Shown here: positions 7,046-15,128 of the stretch, in pieces
Layout: every line of letters begins with the position of its first letter
Position numbering within the stretch: the first letter of the stretch is position 1
Notes under the pieces: model-generated
Database searches by the model: none
Seen by the model: the letters and a program-made list of their open reading frames with translations, nothing else
Told to the model about the DNA's origin: nothing
NCBI RefSeq assembly: GCF_025791835.1
Contig: NZ_JAOXLP010000032.1
Location: 1 to 34,067, forward strand
Reading direction: 5' to 3'
DNA from: Roseomonas xinghualingensis
GTDB taxonomy: Bacteria > Pseudomonadota > Alphaproteobacteria > Acetobacterales > Acetobacteraceae
DNA length: 34,067 nucleotides
Made by a program: the position numbers and the translations under genes

Positions 7046-7768
7046 TCACGAGCCGGCCGGCGGGTCGCCCATTTCCTCGGCCATCTGGGCCCAGACCGAG
7101 AGGCGTACCGCTTCAGCGAGGCTTCCGACACCCAGGCGGGACATCAGACGCAGCCGGTGCACTTCCACCGTACGCGGGCTGATGCCGAGTTCATAGGCGA
7201 TCACCTTGCTGGGCTTGCCCTCCATGGCGAGGGCCAGGACATCGCGTTCGCGCGGGGAGAGCAGGGCGATCCGGGCCGCGGCCTGCGCCAGTTCCGGACG
7301 GAGCTGGCTGCCCCGGCGCAGGGAGGTGGCCTCGCCCCTGGCCGTCTGATCCATCAGGTCATGAGCTTCGAGAGCTGCCCGGATGATCGTGAACAGCGTC
7401 TCGTCATCGAAGGGCTTCTCGATGAAGTCGAACGCGCCCGCTTTCATCGCCCGCACCGCCATCGTGACATCCCCATGCGCCGTCATAACGATGACGGGGC
7501 GCGCAAAAGTCTGCTCCCTCAACCGGCGCAGCAGTTCCAGCCCATCCATCTTCGGCATGCGGACATCCGTCAGCACGCAGCCGGGCGGCTCGGTCAGTTC
7601 CGGCAGGGCGGTCAGGAACGCAAGGGCCGAAGAATGCATCGCCACAGCCAGGCCGAAGGAGCTCAGCAGCGTCGCGATGGCCCAGCACACTGCGTCATCA
7701 TCATCGACGACATGCACCATGCGGTCTTTCCGCTCTGCGCCGCCGGCTGCCTCGTCTCTTGCGATCAT
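7046..7768 (-). CDS. fixJ: FixJ-family two-component response regulator
   Basis: A 240-aa response regulator with a receiver domain (about residues 16-135) and a LuxR/GerE-type helix-turn-helix (about 168-230). All phosphorylation residues are present: Asp22/Asp23, acceptor Asp68 in TDVRMP, Thr96 and Lys118. The output domain reads LSPRERDVLALAMEGKPSKVIA, then GISPRTVEVHR, as in FixJ/TodT-type regulators. The start codon overlaps the kinase stop by 4 bp (ATGA), so the two are translated as a coupled pair. In rhizobia FixJ-phosphate switches on fixK; here a FixK-like gene lies about 900 bp away. Confidence 0.93.
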   Translation of the reverse strand: MIARDEAAGGAERKDRMVHVVDDDDAVCWAIATLLSSFGLAVAMHSSALAFLTALPELTEPPGCVLTDVRMPKMDGLELLRRLREQTFARPVIVMTAHGDVTMAVRAMKAGAFDFIEKPFDDETLFTIIRAALEAHDLMDQTARGEATSLRRGSQLRPELAQAAARIALLSPRERDVLALAMEGKPSKVIAYELGISPRTVEVHRLRLMSRLGVGSLAEAVRLSVWAQMAEEMGDPPAGS

Positions 7769-10700
7769 GGCCCGCGCTCCTCGCGGATGGTTCCGTCAGG
7801 CGGCGCCGCCGGCAGGGTGAAGCGGAAGACAGTGCCGCCACCAGCCTTCGGCTCAGCCCAGATGCGCCCCCCATGGGCCTCAATGATCGAGCGGCAGATC
7901 GACAGCCCCACGCCCATGCCGGATGGCTTGGTTGAGATGAAGGCATCGAAGAGATGCGCGGCGACCATGGGAGCGAGGCCAGGGCCCGTATCCGCGATGA
8001 CCAGCTCCACTTCGTCGGCGCTGCGCGAGGTGGCCGTTATCGTCAGCTCGCGGCACTCCGGAGCAGGCGAAGGGCCGTCCTCCTCTGTCATGGCTTCGAC
8101 CGCGTTACGGATCAGGTTGAGCAGGACCTGCTGGATCTGGATCCGGTCCACGAGCACAAGGGGAAGGTTAGGGGCAAGCTGGCAAGTCACATGGACCCCG
8201 CGTTGCCGCGCGCCGACAAGGGCCAGCGCGCTGGCTTCCTCGATCAGGCCTGGAAGCGCCTCCAGATCCCTGTCGGCCTCGCCCTTGACAACGAACTCGC
8301 GCAGCCGCCGGACGATCTGCCCGGCCCGCAGCGATTGGCCAACGGCGCGTTCCATTGCTTCGAGCGCCTTCTCCAGAGCCGCCATGTGGGCCGGGCCGGA
8401 GGGAGGGTGCGCCTGCAGTATCCTCAGCGCGGCCTTTACGGAGCTTGCGATGGCCGTCAGCGGCTGGTTCAGCTCATGGGCCAGGGCCGAGGCCATCTCA
8501 CCGACCGCGCTGACGCGCGAGACATGCAGCAGCTCCGACTGCAGTTCCTGCACACGCCGCTCGGAAGCCTGCCGTTCGGTCAGGTCCCGGGTGAAGGCAG
8601 TGAACAGATGGCGGCCCCTGGAGCGCATCTCCCCTACCGTCAACTCCATGGGGAAGGTGGAGCCATCTCGGCGGCGCCCACTGACGGTTCGGCCAATTCC
8701 CATGATCCGTCGCACGCCTGTGGTGAGGTAACGGGAGAGATAGGCCTGGTGTTCCTCACGATCGGGGTTAGGCATGAGCGTGAACACATTGCGCCCGATC
8801 GCCTCCGCGCTGGGCCAGCCGAAGAGCTGCTCGGCGGCGGCGCTGAAGGAAAGGATCGTGCCGTCCTCGTCGATGACGATCATCGCGTCCGGAACCGTCG
8901 CGAGGATCGAGCGTAGCTGTGCCTCTCCTTCCTCCAGCGCCTGCTGGGCACGGACACGTTCCGTGATGTCGATCCAGGCTGTGTAGAGCAGGGTCTGGGT
9001 GCCCAGCGTGACACGCTCCACCCGGACCAGCATGTCCAGCACCTTTCCATCCTTGGTGCGATGCTGTGCCTCGAACTCCTGGATTGCCGGGCTGCCGGAG
9101 GCGAGGCTGCCGACCCAGTCGCCAGCCTTGGATGAAACCTCGATGTCGGGAAGATGCAGGCGGGTGAATTCCTCCGGGCTGTAGTCGAGTTCACGGCAGG
9201 CGCGGTCATTGGCCGCGACGAAGCCGCGCGTTGCCGGATCAAGAAGCGCGATGCCAACGGGCGCGGCTTCGAGCAGCACGCGGGAGCGTTGCTCAGCCTC
9301 GCGCAGTGCTGCCTCGGCATGCAGGCGCTCCCTGAGCGCGGTCACATATTGCGCGATGGTGCCGAGTAGCGCGAGATCCTCAGGCGAGAATTCGTCCCGC
9401 TGCCGGGTGCCGAAGGAAAGGGTTCCAAGAAGGCGGTCTCCGGCGACGAGGGGGAAGGCGGCGTAGGCGCGGATGCCATGGCTCCGGAGGAACTGCCGCG
9501 TGTGGTCGTCCAATCCCCGCAGCGCCTTTATGTGAGCGGGCCTGCGTGTCTCGGCAACCTTGCCGCAGATGAGGTCGCCGAATGTGAGCCGTTCCAGAGC
9601 GGGCCTGGCGCAATCCGGAAGACCGAACAGTGTGGTCAGGTGAAGCGTGCCGACGTCGGCATGATCCACGATGTGGCTGCAGGAGACATCGATGCCGAGC
9701 TGGGTGGAGAGGGCTTCGAAAAGGCCGCCCAGCACCTCATCCGGATCCTTCGCGGCCAGCAGGCTTCCCGCCGCGGCCGAGAGGAGTTGCAGGCGGTTGG
9801 AGTGGTCGAGCAACTCCGCCCGTGCCCGCCACAGTGGGGTGACATCCACCATCAATTCCACGATGCAGGCCGGACGCCCCTCGGTATCGCGGCGAAGGAT
9901 CTTCCGTGTGGCGACAACGACTTCAGGGCCCGTACGGATCCGGTGGTGTACCTCGCCCGTCCATTCGCCGTGTCGTTCGAGGGCTGCCTCGACCTCCGGC
10001 ACAGGAATTGGGAAAATCGAGCGGAGCAGCACATGGGAAACGCGTCCCAGCGCCTCATCTGCCGTCCAGCCGAAGAGGCGCTCGCACCCCGCCGACCAGT
10101 GGCGAATGGTGCCATCGAGGTCCTGGGTCATGAAGGCTCCCAGGTCGAGCGTGCCGAGGGTTTCACGCAGGACCTTTTCGGCCGCTTTCTGTGTCGTCAG
10201 GTCCCTGACGATTCCAACCCTGAGTTGGCGCCCCTTGTAGAGGATGGGGCGGTCCTGGAGCTCCGCCGGAAAGATGGTTCCGTTCGCGCGTAACCCGAAG
10301 CCTTCATACGGGACGCCATGCGCCTGGGCCATGCTTTTGGCCGCTGCCTCGCGGGCCGCCGGAGCGATGAACTCCAGTGGATCGCGGCCGAGCACCTCCT
10401 TCTTCGATGCATGACCGAGGACCTGCCAGAAGGCGTCATTCGCCTCGACGATCCGTCTGGCCTCGTAGATCACGACGCCCTCCCGCGTGGCGTCGGCAAG
10501 GGCGCGGTAGCGTTCATCGCTTTCGCGCTGAGCCTCGGCCGCCACCCGGCGAGCGGCCTCCGTGTGGAGGGCCGCCTGCGCCTCCGCCACCTGCCGCGTG
10601 CGCCGTTGGGCGAGAATGACGAGGCTGACGAGCATGATCACAGCGGGCACGGCGAAGCCTGCCTGCCACATGACGATGTTGCGCCAGTGCTGGATCGATG

Positions 10701-11649
10701 CATCCCGGCTCTGCATCGCCGTGGCGTAAATCGGCCAGCCAGCAACCTGGCGCAGGGCCATGATGCTCTCCGTCCCATCGGGGCCGATGCGTCCTCTGGC
10801 CTCAGCCCGTTCGCTACCGGATTCGATGGCTTTGCGGAGCGGGCTGTCTGCCGCCAAGGGAGGGGGGAGCACTGTGAAGCCGGCGCTGCTTGCCAGGATC
10901 TCGCCATCGGCCCGGATCAGGGAAATGGATTGGTCTGGAGTCTTTGCAATCTGTTGAAGGCCGAGGGCGATATCTCCTGGGCTGAGGGACACCACAACCA
11001 CACCACTGAATGGCCTGCCCACTACTTGACGAGAGGCACCACCCCAAGCGGAGATGCCGCGTCGCGCGGCAACGCCCAGGTAGAAACCCTCATCCAGGCG
11101 GCTTGAATAGATCTTGCTGACCAGCATGGCGGACGCATCGTTGGTTTGCAGGCGCTGGAAGAAATCCCGATCAAGGATACTGATGTCGAAGGGGGCCGGC
11201 AGCGCGTTATCGCTCACCACCAGCCGCCCCTCCGCATCGGCGGCATAGAGGGACCGCACGGAGGAGCGGCCACTGGCCAAGCGCCGGAGCGCCATATGCA
11301 GTTCGGCCTCTCGTTCCCGGATCTGAGCAGTGGACAGATCCTGGAGCAGCTCATCCGTCCGCTCGGTCAGATGGGCATGCGCATCCAGCAACCGGGCCGC
11401 ATATTCAGCGGCGGCATCGGCAGTGCTGGCCAGTTCGGACCGGGCCTGTTCCCAGGCCTGTCCCCAGGCGAGCCAAGCACCGAGGGCGAGGATTCCAAGA
11501 GGCACCAGCAAGGCGGAGGCAAGAAGCAATCCGGATGTCAGGGCCTGCCGGGGCACCCTGATCACCCTCCGGGGGGCGGCGGAGGCCGGCCAGATCAAAC
11601 CGTCATTGCCACTCACAGGCGTTTCCCGCAGGCCGCTGGGAAGGCCCAT
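7765..11649 (-). CDS. fixL: FixL-like haem-PAS histidine kinase with extended multi-sensor N-terminus
   Basis: A 1,294-aa membrane kinase. Layout: TM1 (about residues 38-62), a periplasmic PDC/dCACHE-like region (63-325), TM2 (327-348) and a coiled coil (350-380). Then come PAS (380-485), PAS (497-605), GAF (615-775), PAS (785-898), a FixL-type PAS (908-1025), HisKA with His1058 in ALAHELNQPL, and HATPase_c (N1182, DTGPGL at 1220, GMGVGLS at 1244). The last PAS and kinase core closely follow rhizobial FixL (TVPDAMIVID, then ERLFGW-like, IGIGR-like, ELQSEL). They keep the haem-ligand His (H967) and the oxygen-gating Arg (R987), spaced 20 residues as in FixL His200/Arg220. Classical FixL is about 500 aa, so this is a much larger, multi-input version. 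It is co-transcribed with fixJ. Confidence 0.93.
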   Translation of the reverse strand: MGLPSGLRETPVSGNDGLIWPASAAPRRVIRVPRQALTSGLLLASALLVPLGILALGAWLAWGQAWEQARSELASTADAAAEYAARLLDAHAHLTERTDELLQDLSTAQIREREAELHMALRRLASGRSSVRSLYAADAEGRLVVSDNALPAPFDISILDRDFFQRLQTNDASAMLVSKIYSSRLDEGFYLGVAARRGISAWGGASRQVVGRPFSGVVVVSLSPGDIALGLQQIAKTPDQSISLIRADGEILASSAGFTVLPPPLAADSPLRKAIESGSERAEARGRIGPDGTESIMALRQVAGWPIYATAMQSRDASIQHWRNIVMWQAGFAVPAVIMLVSLVILAQRRTRQVAEAQAALHTEAARRVAAEAQRESDERYRALADATREGVVIYEARRIVEANDAFWQVLGHASKKEVLGRDPLEFIAPAAREAAAKSMAQAHGVPYEGFGLRANGTIFPAELQDRPILYKGRQLRVGIVRDLTTQKAAEKVLRETLGTLDLGAFMTQDLDGTIRHWSAGCERLFGWTADEALGRVSHVLLRSIFPIPVPEVEAALERHGEWTGEVHHRIRTGPEVVVATRKILRRDTEGRPACIVELMVDVTPLWRARAELLDHSNRLQLLSAAAGSLLAAKDPDEVLGGLFEALSTQLGIDVSCSHIVDHADVGTLHLTTLFGLPDCARPALERLTFGDLICGKVAETRRPAHIKALRGLDDHTRQFLRSHGIRAYAAFPLVAGDRLLGTLSFGTRQRDEFSPEDLALLGTIAQYVTALRERLHAEAALREAEQRSRVLLEAAPVGIALLDPATRGFVAANDRACRELDYSPEEFTRLHLPDIEVSSKAGDWVGSLASGSPAIQEFEAQHRTKDGKVLDMLVRVERVTLGTQTLLYTAWIDITERVRAQQALEEGEAQLRSILATVPDAMIVIDEDGTILSFSAAAEQLFGWPSAEAIGRNVFTLMPNPDREEHQAYLSRYLTTGVRRIMGIGRTVSGRRRDGSTFPMELTVGEMRSRGRHLFTAFTRDLTERQASERRVQELQSELLHVSRVSAVGEMASALAHELNQPLTAIASSVKAALRILQAHPPSGPAHMAALEKALEAMERAVGQSLRAGQIVRRLREFVVKGEADRDLEALPGLIEEASALALVGARQRGVHVTCQLAPNLPLVLVDRIQIQQVLLNLIRNAVEAMTEEDGPSPAPECRELTITATSRSADEVELVIADTGPGLAPMVAAHLFDAFISTKPSGMGVGLSICRSIIEAHGGRIWAEPKAGGGTVFRFTLPAAPPDGTIREERGP

Positions 11650-12216
11650 TGAACCCGCGCATCTCCTAAAAGGCAGCCGCTACCTGCAGTCCGTCCCGAC
11701 GGATGGTTGCCATGAGGCTTCTTCCTTCTTGTCGAGGGCATGGCTTTCGCCTCCAGGAAGCATCAGGACATCAGCTCAATGCCAGTGGCCAGCTTCGTCT
11801 GTTCGCATAGTCGCTATTCTCTCTTGGTGTCGTCACTGCCTGCCTAGATAATAGATTCCTATAACGTAACGTAATTTTTTGCTCATGAAAGCGTCGCCTT
11901 CAGGGGAGCTGCATTGGAGTGCGGCTCTGGCCGGGTGCTCTCCGCATCGGGTCCGGATTTATGAGGATGTCGAAGGTTGCCACGAGCCTGGGGAAGAGAG
12001 AGCCCGGGCATGGGAAGCTTGCCGCGCCCGCTCAGGATGCTCCGGCACCATGGTGCGTGGGGGGAGGCCAGGGGCAGATGCGTGGCCGGCCCGCGAAAGG
12101 CCTGACGCAGATCAGGGAAGCACGGCCTCAGATCGTGACAGGATGGCCTCGGCGGACCGGCAGAGCGTGCGCCCGTTCCGCTGTAGGACAAGCGTCAGAA
12201 CATGGGAGGGTAACCA
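11650..12216. other. 567-bp intergenic region between FixL-like kinase and Hsp20
   Basis: This divergent promoter region contains no convincing gene; frames crossing it lack ribosome-binding sites and family resemblance. An AT-rich patch at 11846-11880 includes a tandem TAACGTAACGTAA (11862-11874) and a T6 run. On the minus strand, TATTAT (11848-11853) could be a -10 element for the kinase gene. An FNR-like palindrome lies at 12102-12115 on the Hsp20 side. Confidence 0.5.
12102..12115. promoter_or_regulatory. FNR/FixK-like palindrome upstream of hsp20
   Basis: CTGACGCAGATCAG keeps TGA-N6-TCA (7 of 10 consensus bases), centred about 108 bases before the Hsp20 start codon. A moderate match, strengthened by better sites at the neighbouring uspA and CBS promoters. 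Confidence 0.35.
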
Positions 12217-12756
12217 ATGCCCGACAGCCCTGCGGTGTCGAAGAACAAGGCTGGTGCTCCGGCGGTGAAACCCGAACGTGCCTGGCAGCCAATGATCGGC
12301 CTCCGCGAGGAGATGGACCGCCTCTTCGACAATTTCTGGCGTGGCTTCGGCGCGGATTGGCCGGCGCGTGCCGGCTCATCGGGGATGCCGCGTGGCTTCC
12401 CTGTTTCCGCCGGCATGGCGGTTCCAGCGATTGACGTGGCCGAGAACGGGAAGGAGTACCGCATCGTCGCCGAACTTCCGGGAATAGAGACAACGGATGT
12501 GGATGTGTCGGTTTCGGGAGATTCCCTGACCATCTCAGGCGAGAAGAAGGAGGAGCGGGACCACAAGGCCGAGAACTACTTCCTTTCCGAGCGGAGCTTC
12601 GGTTCCTTCCGGCGCAGCCTTCCGCTGCCTCCCGATGTGGACCGCGGCAAAATCAGCGCCGCCTTCGGCAAGGGTGTGCTGACAGTGACCCTGCCCAAGA
12701 CAGGCGATGCGGCGCAGCAACAGCGGAAGATTGAAGTCAAACCCGCAGGCTCGTAA
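12217..12756 (+). CDS. Hsp20/alpha-crystallin family small heat-shock protein
   Basis: A 179-aa ATP-independent holdase chaperone of the IbpA/HspA class. The N-terminal arm contains LREEMDRLFDNFWRGF. The alpha-crystallin domain spans about residues 65-165, with A/VAELPGIETTDVDVSVSG, LTISGEKKEE, ERSFGSFRRSLPLP and the end strand GVLTVTLPK. The C-terminus carries IEV in place of a full I-x-I motif. GGAGGG sits seven bases before ATG 12217. It is followed at 96 bp by the CBS-BON gene, which has its own putative box. A role in hypoxia or heat survival alongside UspA is typical of such islands. Confidence 0.93.
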   Translation: MPDSPAVSKNKAGAPAVKPERAWQPMIGLREEMDRLFDNFWRGFGADWPARAGSSGMPRGFPVSAGMAVPAIDVAENGKEYRIVAELPGIETTDVDVSVSGDSLTISGEKKEERDHKAENYFLSERSFGSFRRSLPLPPDVDRGKISAAFGKGVLTVTLPKTGDAAQQQRKIEVKPAGS

Positions 12757-12779
12757 GCAAGGCACCGCAGGGGCGGGGT

Positions 12780-12793
12780 TTGATCTGGCGCAA
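12780..12793. promoter_or_regulatory. FNR/FixK-like box upstream of CBS-BON copy 2
   Basis: TTGATCTGGCGCAA matches TTGAT-N4-ATCAA at 8 of 10 positions, with a perfect left half. It is in the 95-bp gap after hsp20, 59 bases before the CBS-BON start codon, a spacing compatible with a class II activator site. Confidence 0.5.
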
Positions 12794-12851
12794 AGTGCCG
12801 GCGGCGAAGGGAGTGCACCCTCCGGGAGTACAGTTCGACAAGGAGGTCACC

Positions 12852-13571
12852 ATGAGTGCGTCTTCCCTGCGTGCGCGTGATCTGATGACGGAGATGGTGT
12901 TAACGGTCCCGCCTGGGATGCCGGTCTCGTCCCTGGCCAGGATGCTGTCGGAGCGCGGGATCTCCTCCGTGCCGGTCACCGATGCCTCCGGCCATCTTCT
13001 TGGCATCGTGACGGAAGCCGATCTGCTGCGCCGTCTTGCCGGAGCGATGGACCCGTCGCTGAGCTGGCTGCGCTCCCTGATCCGGAACGAGAGCCAGCAG
13101 GCCGAGCAATATGCCCGCACCCATGGCGTGGAGGCGCGGGACGTCATGACGACCAAGGTGGTGACCGTCGATCCGGAAGCGACGGCCGAACGTTGCGCGC
13201 AGTTGATGGAGCAACACCGCATCAAGCGTCTTCCCGTGCTGCGTGACGGGCAGCTGGTTGGGATCATCTCTCGCGCCGATCTGCTGGCCGAGGTTCTGGA
13301 ACGGCCGCCGGAGAAGATCGGAACAGAGGCGCAGGACCGCGATGCCCGGATCCGCGCTGCGCTGCGGACCGAGATGCGCGATCAGCCCTGGACCCGAAGC
13401 CTGTATACATTCGCGGATGTCAGGGACGGGGTGGTGACGCTGAGCGGTTATGTCCGGTCGGATGAGGTGCGCCGGGGCCTGCGCGTGCTTGCCGGGCGTA
13501 TCGCAGGTGTGGAGCGCGTCGAGGACCAGATGGAAGTGGCTTCCTTCCCGCTTCCAGGCGAACTCGTCTAG
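12852..13571 (+). CDS. CBS-CBS-BON domain protein (copy 2)
   Basis: A 239-aa paralogue of the protein encoded at 3723-4436, with CBS1 (about residues 8-60), a linker (61-97), CBS2 (98-150) and BON (about 165-228). Shared signatures include LGIVTEADLLRRLA, R-x-HGVEARDVMT, LVGIISRADLL and, in BON, DGVVTLSGYVRS. The frame is open to 12780, but ATG 12852 is preceded by an excellent AAGGAGGT at 12840-12847, which decides the start. It converges on the UspA gene at 13638, with a strong shared hairpin between them. Confidence 0.92.
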   Translation: MSASSLRARDLMTEMVLTVPPGMPVSSLARMLSERGISSVPVTDASGHLLGIVTEADLLRRLAGAMDPSLSWLRSLIRNESQQAEQYARTHGVEARDVMTTKVVTVDPEATAERCAQLMEQHRIKRLPVLRDGQLVGIISRADLLAEVLERPPEKIGTEAQDRDARIRAALRTEMRDQPWTRSLYTFADVRDGVVTLSGYVRSDEVRRGLRVLAGRIAGVERVEDQMEVASFPLPGELV

Positions 13572-13579
13572 GCTTGGCC

Positions 13580-13604
13580 GCGGCGCTCCTGACAGGAGCG
13601 CCGC
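13580..13604. terminator. bidirectional intrinsic terminator
   Basis: A perfect 12-bp inverted repeat (GCGGCGCTCCTG and its complement) around a single base lies 9 bp after the CBS-BON stop and 34 bp before the convergent UspA stop. CTTTTG follows on the plus side. Its placement between convergent genes fits a shared terminator. Confidence 0.75.
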
Positions 13605-13637
13605 CAGACCGGCTTTTGTGGTCTCAAGCCATGCGCT

Positions 13638-14489
13638 TCAGTGGCTCAGGAGGCAGCAGTATTTGGAGCGCTTCAGGAGGTCGCGCGTCACCCCACCGAA
13701 GACCCATTCCCGCAGGCGGGCATGGCCATAGCCGCCCAGGACGATGAGATCTGCGCTCTGGGCTTGGGCGGCCAGTTCGATCTGATTGGCGAAGGTGGCT
13801 TCCTGCCGGCGGCAGGCACTGCCTTCAGCGCCGATTCCGTGGCGGATGAGATAACGTGCGACATCGGTCACGCGTGCCGTAGCCGCCTCAATCTCGCGCT
13901 CATCCTCGCAGATCTCCAGCACGCTGACCTGCTCGGCCCCCTGCATCAACGGCAATGCGTCCAGAACGGCGCGCTGGGCCTCTCGCGTCTCCTTCCAGGC
14001 CACGATTATCCTTGAGGGCGGTGACGTGACGGCCGCGGAGGGAACGAGAAGAACCGGCCGTCCCGCACGCAGCAGGACATCACCAGGATTGGCGGCGGTG
14101 TTGAAGTTGCTGTTGGCAGGTGTCCATTCCGGACCAAGGATGATGAGGTCGGCGGCGCGTGCCTCACGCGCGAGCGCAGTTGCAGGGAACTCCTGGAAGG
14201 CGCGCCATTCCACCTTTGCTGAAGCAGTCCCGGTGGCGCTCCCGACAGTGTCATGGAAGCGCTGCTCGGCAGCATGCAGTTCGGCCTTCAACTCCCCCGT
14301 CTCAATATCGATGAGCATGGCCGCAGCGGCGCCATCGCCCAGCGGCTCTATCGGCAAGTTGATGCAGCCTGCCCCGAGGCCGATGAGATGGGCGTCGAAG
14401 CGCTCCGCGAGGTCGGCAGCCAAGGTGAGTCGTGCAGCCGCCCCTTCCTCGGTCGTAACGTGAACCAGGATGCTCTTGTAGCCTTGCAT
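13638..14489 (-). CDS. tandem universal stress protein (UspA family, copy 2)
   Basis: A 283-aa protein with two Usp domains (about residues 1-150 and 151-283). Domain 1 opens YKSILVHVTTEEGAAARL and ends GRPVLLVPS. Domain 2 opens RIIVAWKETREAQRAV and carries an intact ATP-type motif GGYGHARLREWVFGGVTRDLL near the C-terminus. It is a paralogue of the protein encoded at 4537-5310, with the better preserved nucleotide site. The start at ATG 14489 has GGGAG about nine bases upstream. A strong FNR/FixK box lies 77 bases upstream. Confidence 0.92.
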   Translation of the reverse strand: MQGYKSILVHVTTEEGAAARLTLAADLAERFDAHLIGLGAGCINLPIEPLGDGAAAAMLIDIETGELKAELHAAEQRFHDTVGSATGTASAKVEWRAFQEFPATALAREARAADLIILGPEWTPANSNFNTAANPGDVLLRAGRPVLLVPSAAVTSPPSRIIVAWKETREAQRAVLDALPLMQGAEQVSVLEICEDEREIEAATARVTDVARYLIRHGIGAEGSACRRQEATFANQIELAAQAQSADLIVLGGYGHARLREWVFGGVTRDLLKRSKYCCLLSH

Positions 14490-14565
14490 GGAGCGGAACT
14501 CCCTAGGCCGTCAGGCGGGCGGTCTGATCCTGTCATGATAGAAGCAACTGCGGGGCCTCATATCC

Positions 14566-14579
14566 TTGATGTAAATCAT
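14566..14579. promoter_or_regulatory. FNR/FixK box in divergent UspA/small-protein promoter
   Basis: TTGATGTAAATCAT matches TTGAT-N4-ATCAA at 9 of 10 positions. It lies 77 bases from the UspA start (-) and 85 bases from the start of the 71-aa protein (+). One symmetrical site could serve both genes. Confidence 0.7.
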
Positions 14580-14663
14580 GGGGGCAGGCCGCAACTGATC
14601 CCGCGCGCCGGCCTTAGGGGTGTTCCGGGCTGTCATGGCGCGGCCTGAGCCAGGAGGCTTGGC

Positions 14664-14879
14664 ATGAGCAAGCCGTGGAGCAAGAAAAACCCGCTCCTGA
14701 GCGTTTTTCTGAGCGGCGCCAACGCCTGGGCAGGTGCGGCGCGCGGCATGTGGGCCGCCGAGTTCCGGCGCCAGCATGCTGAGGCCATGAAGGAAGGCAG
14801 CAGACAGGCCGCCAGCTTCTGGACGGCCGCCCTGACCCCACCGGCGCCAGGTCGCAAGAAGCCGAGAAAGCGCCGGTGA
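14664..14879 (+). CDS. small conserved hypothetical protein (KPWSKKNP-type, 71 aa)
   Basis: A short basic protein. It begins KPWSKKNPLLSVFLSGANAW, continues GAARG and ends in a Lys/Arg cluster (GRKKPRKRR). A start of this form is familiar from small proteins of unknown function in other proteobacteria, sometimes near polyhydroxyalkanoate genes; that is memory, not a search. AGGAGG at 14649-14654 precedes ATG 14664 by nine bases, which strongly supports translation. It shares its promoter region and FNR box with UspA copy 2. The basic tail could bind nucleic acid or membrane; the function is unknown. Confidence 0.72.
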   Translation: MSKPWSKKNPLLSVFLSGANAWAGAARGMWAAEFRRQHAEAMKEGSRQAASFWTAALTPPAPGRKKPRKRR

Positions 14880-14903
14880 CAGGCCTTCTGAGAAGGCAGG
14901 AAC

Positions 14904-15128
14904 TCAGTTCTGGCGACGGTCCCCGGTGATGGGGATGTGGGAAGGCGGGTCGCTTGCAGGGAAGCTGTCCTCCCCCTCCACGTCGAGATAGGCCTCACGC
15001 GCCGCGTCCAGCATGCATGCCAGCTTCCAATGGGCTTCGGCCCTGCCTTCAGGGCAGCCTTCCTGCTGCCAAAGGTAGTAAGCACGTTCGCGGATGCGCC
15101 GCTCGAACTCCTCTCGCTTGTCCGACAT
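14904..15128 (-). CDS. DUF2934 domain protein (74 aa)
   Basis: A small protein with the DUF2934 signature at about residues 8-32 (RIRERAYYLWQQEGCPEGRA, then E-HW). An acidic tail with SFPASDPPS follows, a motif common in short alphaproteobacterial proteins. The frame is open to 15203, but ATG 15128 has AGGAGA seven bases upstream and fits the family N-terminus. Function unknown; DUF2934 genes often travel with stress genes, consistent with this island. Confidence 0.82.
   Translation of the reverse strand: MSDKREEFERRIRERAYYLWQQEGCPEGRAEAHWKLACMLDAAREAYLDVEGEDSFPASDPPSHIPITGDRRQN

Noticed and set aside
7016..8731. 571-aa plus-strand open frame
   Set aside because: Antisense to fixJ and fixL, Arg/Ser-rich shadow without ribosome-binding site.
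11883..12434. Frames crossing the FixL-Hsp20 gap on both strands
   Set aside because: No ribosome-binding site, no family resemblance and composition of non-coding GC-rich DNA.
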